A stretch of 9,411 nt of DNA from CAZBQG01 sp964493945 (lineage in GTDB: Bacteria > Pseudomonadota > Alphaproteobacteria > Rhodospirillales > UBA2165): positions 1 to 9,411 of the forward strand of contig CAZBQG010000179.1 in assembly GCA_964493945.1 (NCBI GenBank), given 5' to 3'. The notes under the pieces were generated by a model. The model saw only the letters and a list, made by a program, of their open reading frames with translations. It was not told the origin of the DNA and ran no database searches. A program made the position numbers and the translations under genes. Shown here piece after piece: positions 5,291 to 9,411 of this stretch. The stretch's first letter is position 1; the number at the start of each line of letters is the position of its first letter.

Positions 5291-7381
5291 GTGAACAGTC
5301 AGAATGCAGATCACCAGCGCCTCGGCCAGAAACGTGCCGTGACGCGAGTGCCAGCTAGCCAAGTGCCAACCATAAAAGGGCCAGTCACTCACCCCAAGCG
5401 GGTCTATCTCAACGAGTTCAATCTGGTTTCCGGGCAGACCACCTATCTGCCCCTGGCCACTGGGCGCCTCAGGGCCCATGCCGAAAGTTCGGCGGAGTTG
5501 CGGGAAGGCTATGAGTTTGCCCCCTTCATCTTCCATATAGATAAGCCGGACGCCATTCTGGCCCATTATGAGGCGCCGGATCTGGCCGCCTTTTCGGTCA
5601 GCATGTGGAACGAGCAGCTCAATCTGGAGGTGGCGGCCCGCGTCAAGCAGCGCTGGTCCGATTGCCTGATCGTCTTTGGTGGCCCCCAGGTGCCCCATAA
5701 GCCGGCAAATTATTTCAAGGCCCATTCTTTTATTGATGTGGCTGTCCGGGGCGAAGGAGAGGAAGCCTTCAACGCCCTTCTGGAACGCTTCCTGGAGGCC
5801 CGGGAATTCGACGGTATTCCGGGCGTGACCTGGCGCCATCCCGGAGATGGGGATTGCCGGTGCAACGAGGATGAACAGCCCTTCCAGCGGGATCTGGATT
5901 GCTATGCCTCGCCATACCTGGAAGGGCTTTACGATGAGCTGATGGCGGCCAATTCCCATATGGAATTCCAGGCCATCATCGAAACCAACCGGGGCTGTCC
6001 ATTCTTGTGTACCTTTTGTTTTTGGGGCAAGGGCGGGCTCAGCCGGAAATACCGCTATTTCAGCATGGAACGGGTGAGCGGGGAGTTGGACTGGTGCGCC
6101 GGGGCCGAAATCCGCTATGTGTTCAACGCGGATTCAAATTTCGGTATGCACCGGCGGGATATGGAGATCGCCCGCCATCTGGTCCATCTCAAGAAAAACA
6201 CTGGATTCCCTGAAAAATTTCGCACTTGTTATGGAAAAAATTCAGGCGAGAGGATTTTCCGGATCGGCCAGTTGTTACATGAAAACGATCTGGAAAAGGG
6301 CATCACGCTGTCCCGCCAAAGCAACAATCTCGACACTTTGAAAAGCGTGCGGCGGGCCAATATCAAACTGGACGTCTATACCAACCTGCAAAAGCGCTTC
6401 AACGATCTGGATGTGCCGGTCTATTGCGAGATGCTGTTGGGCCTACCGGGCGAGACCTATGACAGCTTCAACGCCGGCATCGAGCAGCTTTTACGCACCG
6501 GGCTTAAAAATCAGGTCTTCATCTATCATTGCCAGATCTATGAGAACACGGAGCTGGCCTCGCCCGAATACCGCGCCCGCCACGGCATCCGGACCCGCAA
6601 GCTTCCACTCAGCGCCATGCATGGCGCGGTGCAGCGGGGCGGCTGGGTTGATGAAGTGGAGGAAACCATCGTCGAGACCAATTCCATGAGCCTGGAAGAT
6701 TGGCGGCGGGCCTCCATTTTTTCCTGGACGGTCATGCTCATGCACAGCCTGAAGGTGGGCTTTTTCGTCATGGCCTATCTGGCCGACCGGCTGGGGCTTA
6801 ATTATTGCGATCTTTTGCGCCATATCTGCGAAAACCGCATGAGCCGGGACAAAGGCGGCATGATCCGTCGGGAAATCACACGCTTTCAGACCTGCCTGGA
6901 CGCCATCCTGACGGGCGCCCGGCGGGGCTCCCATGCCCCAGAATATGGCGAAATCTATTGGGAATTGGAGGAATTCAGCTATCTGGAATTGTCCAAGGGT
7001 CTGGACCTCTTTTACACCGAATTCGAAGACATCATTTGCGCCTATCTGGACCAAAAAGGCGTGGCATATGACCGGGCCGAATTGAGCGAAGCCATGACCT
7101 ATCAACGCATGCGCATGCCGGCCTGTTCACCGGAAGGGCCGGAAAGCCATGATTTCGAGTTCAATTTTCCCGAATATTTTGCCAAACGCTGGGGAACAGC
7201 ACCCGTTCCCCTGACCCGATCCGCCCAGCGCCTTGAAGTGAAACAAGTGGATTTCGCGGGCGATCACGAAGAATTCGCCCGCCAGGTAATCCTGTGGGGA
7301 CGCAAAAGCGGGCTGATGCTCAATGATGCGGATTGGCGGGATACGGGAAGCCGGGCCAATATCCTTCCGGCGGCTGAATGA
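5291..7381 (+). CDS. B12-binding-domain radical SAM protein
   Basis: A 696-residue protein with the layout of class B (cobalamin-dependent) radical SAM enzymes. An N-terminal Rossmann-like B12 domain at about 38-180 includes LIVFGGPQVP (126-135) and AVRGEGEEAF (151-160). Next comes a radical SAM barrel with C236-x3-C240-x2-C243 in NRGCPFLCTFCFWG, which holds the [4Fe-4S] cluster, and MLLGLPGETYDSF (381-393) later in the barrel. The C-terminal domain of about 250 residues I do not recognise. The DxHxxG motif for histidine-on cobalamin binding is absent, as in many members of this class. Such enzymes methylate unactivated carbon or phosphorus or do ring chemistry. Translation starts at GTG, 8 bases after GAGG; the first 35 residues look unstructured. 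The stop overlaps the next gene's ATG (ATGA), indicating translational coupling. Confidence 0.9.
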   Translation: MNSQNADHQRLGQKRAVTRVPASQVPTIKGPVTHPKRVYLNEFNLVSGQTTYLPLATGRLRAHAESSAELREGYEFAPFIFHIDKPDAILAHYEAPDLAAFSVSMWNEQLNLEVAARVKQRWSDCLIVFGGPQVPHKPANYFKAHSFIDVAVRGEGEEAFNALLERFLEAREFDGIPGVTWRHPGDGDCRCNEDEQPFQRDLDCYASPYLEGLYDELMAANSHMEFQAIIETNRGCPFLCTFCFWGKGGLSRKYRYFSMERVSGELDWCAGAEIRYVFNADSNFGMHRRDMEIARHLVHLKKNTGFPEKFRTCYGKNSGERIFRIGQLLHENDLEKGITLSRQSNNLDTLKSVRRANIKLDVYTNLQKRFNDLDVPVYCEMLLGLPGETYDSFNAGIEQLLRTGLKNQVFIYHCQIYENTELASPEYRARHGIRTRKLPLSAMHGAVQRGGWVDEVEETIVETNSMSLEDWRRASIFSWTVMLMHSLKVGFFVMAYLADRLGLNYCDLLRHICENRMSRDKGGMIRREITRFQTCLDAILTGARRGSHAPEYGEIYWELEEFSYLELSKGLDLFYTEFEDIICAYLDQKGVAYDRAELSEAMTYQRMRMPACSPEGPESHDFEFNFPEYFAKRWGTAPVPLTRSAQRLEVKQVDFAGDHEEFARQVILWGRKSGLMLNDADWRDTGSRANILPAAE

Positions 7382-8310
7382 GCCAGGGTAATTTCCCCGA
7401 ACGCGCGGACCGTCTGGCCCAAATCGCCGGCGGGCTGGCGCTTGGGCAGGATTTCCCCCTGTTCAAATCGGCCCCCCTGCCCCCAGCCTCTTTCAAAAAG
7501 CTGCGGGACGTGGTCAATCTCTATATTTTCACCACGCTTAGCGGATTTTTCGGTGATCAAGACATTACCCTTAGCGACGATATTTTCACCGAACAGGCGG
7601 AATTGATCCGCCAATTGCCCAACCGCACCCCCAATGGGCTGCTTTTGCCCAAGAAACAGACCTATCTGGCCTACAACATGGTGCATGCAGCCGTCGCGGA
7701 AATATTCACCCAATGCGGCTTTTCGGCCCATGTTGATCGCATCCATTCACCCATTAACATTAGAGTGGTAGACGGCGAATATGACCCCAAGGTCGATCTG
7801 CGCCCACGCGCCTCGGCCAAATGGCATCTAGATTTGTGGTCGGGTGAGCCGGCGGGCGCGATCATGTTTTTCCTGCCCGTGCTGGGGGACACCAAAAATG
7901 TTGCCGTGCGCTGGATAGAGCCCACCGAAGTCCCCCCCGCCCTACTCCGGCCCCTGGCGGATTTTGACGAAGGAAAGGCGTTGATTGATGGCGGCCAGGA
8001 ATATGATCTGGCCTTCGAGCCCGGCAATGTGGCCCTGAGCGATCCTTTTTTGGTCCATGCCACGCAAAAAACCACGCGGGCCTTGCGCCTTTCCATAGAT
8101 TTCCGCTTCGTCGCCGCAGACATTTGCCCGGGCGATGCCGAGGCGCCGGGCACGCGGGACGTCAATTACATTGATTTTGCCGATTGGGACGATATCGGCC
8201 GGGGTCGCATTCTCTCCACCTCGGCACCGCTGGAGCCTTTCACCGAGGCTGATGACCGGGCCAAAGACCATTACGCGGCGGAATTCAGAACCATCCCCAT
8301 CGATGGCTGA
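7378..8310 (+). CDS. Phytanoyl-CoA dioxygenase (PhyH)-like Fe(II)/2-oxoglutarate oxygenase
   Basis: A 310-residue protein. Its likely iron ligands are H150-L-D152 (AKWHLDLWSGEPAG) and H227 (DPFLVHATQKTTRALRLSIDFRF). R237, 10 residues after the distal His, is placed to bind 2-oxoglutarate, as in the PhyH/ectoine hydroxylase group; R234 is the alternative. Residues FEPGNVALSD (213-222) form the usual strand and turn before the distal His. Similarity to well-known members is low and the first 130 residues match nothing I recognise, so the subfamily assignment is tentative though the HxD...H...R pattern is clear. The ATG overlaps the radical SAM stop by 4 bases and the stop overlaps the methyltransferase start by 8 bases. 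The three products are therefore probably made together and act on one substrate. Confidence 0.78.
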   Translation: MSQGNFPERADRLAQIAGGLALGQDFPLFKSAPLPPASFKKLRDVVNLYIFTTLSGFFGDQDITLSDDIFTEQAELIRQLPNRTPNGLLLPKKQTYLAYNMVHAAVAEIFTQCGFSAHVDRIHSPINIRVVDGEYDPKVDLRPRASAKWHLDLWSGEPAGAIMFFLPVLGDTKNVAVRWIEPTEVPPALLRPLADFDEGKALIDGGQEYDLAFEPGNVALSDPFLVHATQKTTRALRLSIDFRFVAADICPGDAEAPGTRDVNYIDFADWDDIGRGRILSTSAPLEPFTEADDRAKDHYAAEFRTIPIDG

Positions 8311-9280
8311 AAGCTTCGATAAGGAATTCGGCGCGGGCGATCTGGCCCGCATGCTGGGCATGGACGAAGCCAGTTCCGCCAAATCCTGGCAACGGATGCG
8401 GACCGATCCCGCTGCCATCCGCTACCGAGAACTGACGCCCACGGAAGATGCTCAATTACGCGGGCGCGTTGCCGAACATCTAACCACCGCCGAGCCCCCC
8501 GCCGCTGGCGCCCAGGCCCAGGCACGCTGGGAAGCAGGCTGGGCCGAAGTGCTGGATCGGGTGCGGAGCCTGGTCCCGGCCCCTGAAAACTTGAAACCCC
8601 AATATATCCGCCACCGCATGATGCGCCTGAACGGGCGCTATATCCGGGCCGAAAACGCTGATTTCGAATACCGCGTCCACGAAGCCATCAAGGCCGCCCT
8701 TTTCGATAAATATCTAAGCGGTGTGGAACGCATCATGGAGATCGGCTGCGGCACGGGGCAGAACCTGGCCTCCCTCGATCGCCAGTTCAGCGGCATAGAG
8801 CTAATCGGCCTGGACTGGGCCCGCCCTGCCCTGGAACTGGTTGAACTGATAGCCGCCCAAAGGACCAACCCTCAGGGCACCAACCCCATGAGCGCCCAAA
8901 GCTTCAACATGCTCACCCTGGAAGGCGCCGAAGAGATAAGCATCACCCCCCAAACCGCGCTCATCACGCTGCACTCTTTGGAGCAGTTAGGCACGGGGTT
9001 TGGCCCCTTGCTAAACTACATGTTGGGGCATAAACCGGCCCTATGTCTGCACCTGGAACCCATCCATGAATTCTATGATCCGGATTCAGAATTTGATAGA
9101 GCAGCGATCGATTATCATCATAAACGTAATTACTTGATCGGATTTCATAATGCTCTTGTAGAGCATGAAGAAGCGGGCGATTTAAGCATAAAAGAAGCCC
9201 GCCGCCTGAATTTCGGCTCCACCTATCACGAAGCATACAGTTTGATCATCTGGCGGCCCGCCGGGGCAGGAAGTGAGTAG
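8303..9280 (+). CDS. Class I SAM-dependent methyltransferase
   Basis: A 325-residue cytoplasmic protein. Motif I, E146-IGCGTGQN (146-154), binds SAM, and the acidic residue ending the next strand is D171 in IGLDWARPALELV. The first 120 residues form a helical N-terminal extension, including RMMRLNGRYIRAENADFEYRVHEAI, that may contact the substrate. The start is placed at the ATG at 8303, which overlaps the previous stop by 8 bases. A longer in-frame start at 8135 would overlap the upstream gene by 176 bases and encode an arginine/serine-rich leader unlike a real N-terminus. No strong Shine-Dalgarno is seen, which fits coupling to the gene before. The methyl acceptor (O, N or C) is not predictable. 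The 3' third, from about 9061, is markedly more AT-rich than the rest of the gene. Confidence 0.88.
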   Translation: MAESFDKEFGAGDLARMLGMDEASSAKSWQRMRTDPAAIRYRELTPTEDAQLRGRVAEHLTTAEPPAAGAQAQARWEAGWAEVLDRVRSLVPAPENLKPQYIRHRMMRLNGRYIRAENADFEYRVHEAIKAALFDKYLSGVERIMEIGCGTGQNLASLDRQFSGIELIGLDWARPALELVELIAAQRTNPQGTNPMSAQSFNMLTLEGAEEISITPQTALITLHSLEQLGTGFGPLLNYMLGHKPALCLHLEPIHEFYDPDSEFDRAAIDYHHKRNYLIGFHNALVEHEEAGDLSIKEARRLNFGSTYHEAYSLIIWRPAGAGSE

Positions 9281-9352
9281 CGGGATACTCACTTTGCAGC
9301 GCTGAATAGCCGGTTGCTCAGCCGGAAATCTGGACAGCCGGAGGTTGTCGAG
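9281..9352. other. Short convergent intergenic gap
   Basis: AGCCGG occurs three times (9308-9313, 9320-9325, 9336-9341). GTTAAG (9352-9357) and CTTAAC (9362-9367) form a weak hairpin that overlaps the stop of the possible right-edge gene. No stem with a T-tract is seen, so a terminator for the cassette cannot be named. Confidence 0.3.
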
Positions 9353-9411
9353 TTAAGCTCCCTTAACGGCCAGATTGACCGTCCCCTTGGCGGCACCGAC
9401 AAGGACGCCAA
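9353..9411 (-). CDS. Possible C-terminal end of a convergent gene (partial)
   Basis: On the minus strand one frame from the window edge to the TAA at 9353-9355 reads GVLVGAAKGTVNLAVKGA. This looks like a natural protein end. Of the other two frames, one stops at once and the other continues to a TGA near 9291 with a less protein-like composition. With only 18 residues the family cannot be identified and the call is weak. Confidence 0.35.
   Translation of the reverse strand, partial: GVLVGAAKGTVNLAVKGA

Noticed and set aside
5210..5959. 249-codon minus-strand frame antisense to the radical SAM N-terminus
   Set aside because: The sense frame carries the conserved B12 and radical SAM motifs. 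The antisense frame shows no domain.
8135..8302. Upstream in-frame extension of the methyltransferase
   Set aside because: It would overlap the PhyH-like gene by 176 bases and gives an Arg/Ser/Pro-rich leader. The ATG at 8303 with an 8-base overlap fits operon style better.

Overview
The window looks like chromosomal DNA from a moderately GC-rich proteobacterium, most likely an alphaproteobacterium. The evidence is the codon style, a TctC/Bug-type solute receptor gene and an alphaproteobacterial-looking RutE homologue. No ribosomal or other phylogenetic marker is present beyond a tRNA-His, so the lineage is an inference. No plasmid, phage, CRISPR or transposase gene is visible.

Left edge (1-487): the last 31 codons of an unrecognised plus-strand gene, a strong intrinsic terminator, an 11-bp tandem repeat and a minus-strand tRNA-His(GTG) with its own extended -10. 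Middle (488-3992): two TauD/TfdA-type Fe(II)/2-oxoglutarate dioxygenase genes, about 78% identical in protein by hand count. They lie in the same orientation on either side of an inactivated minus-strand gene for a Bug/TctC periplasmic substrate receptor. Their upstream regions are also related. A RutE-like FMN reductase follows the second copy closely. Right half (4073-9280): a larger, more distant TauD/clavaminate-synthase-like dioxygenase, then a three-gene cassette with overlapping genes. The cassette encodes a B12-domain radical SAM protein, a phytanoyl-CoA-dioxygenase-like protein and a class I SAM-dependent methyltransferase. At the right edge there may be the last 18 codons of a convergent minus-strand gene.

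Taken together the plus strand carries four predicted non-haem iron dioxygenases of three different subtypes, one cobalamin/radical SAM enzyme, one flavin reductase and one methyltransferase, with no assembly-line (NRPS/PKS) gene. This is the enzyme mix of a small-molecule tailoring, biosynthetic or catabolic pathway. I do not recognise it as a described system. The substrate cannot be read from the sequence. The dead Bug receptor suggests that an organic acid or similar anion was once imported here, and the RutE-like protein suggests a reductive step on an aldehyde or enone. The strongest candidate for something undescribed is the radical SAM / PhyH-like / methyltransferase cassette with its neighbouring dioxygenases.
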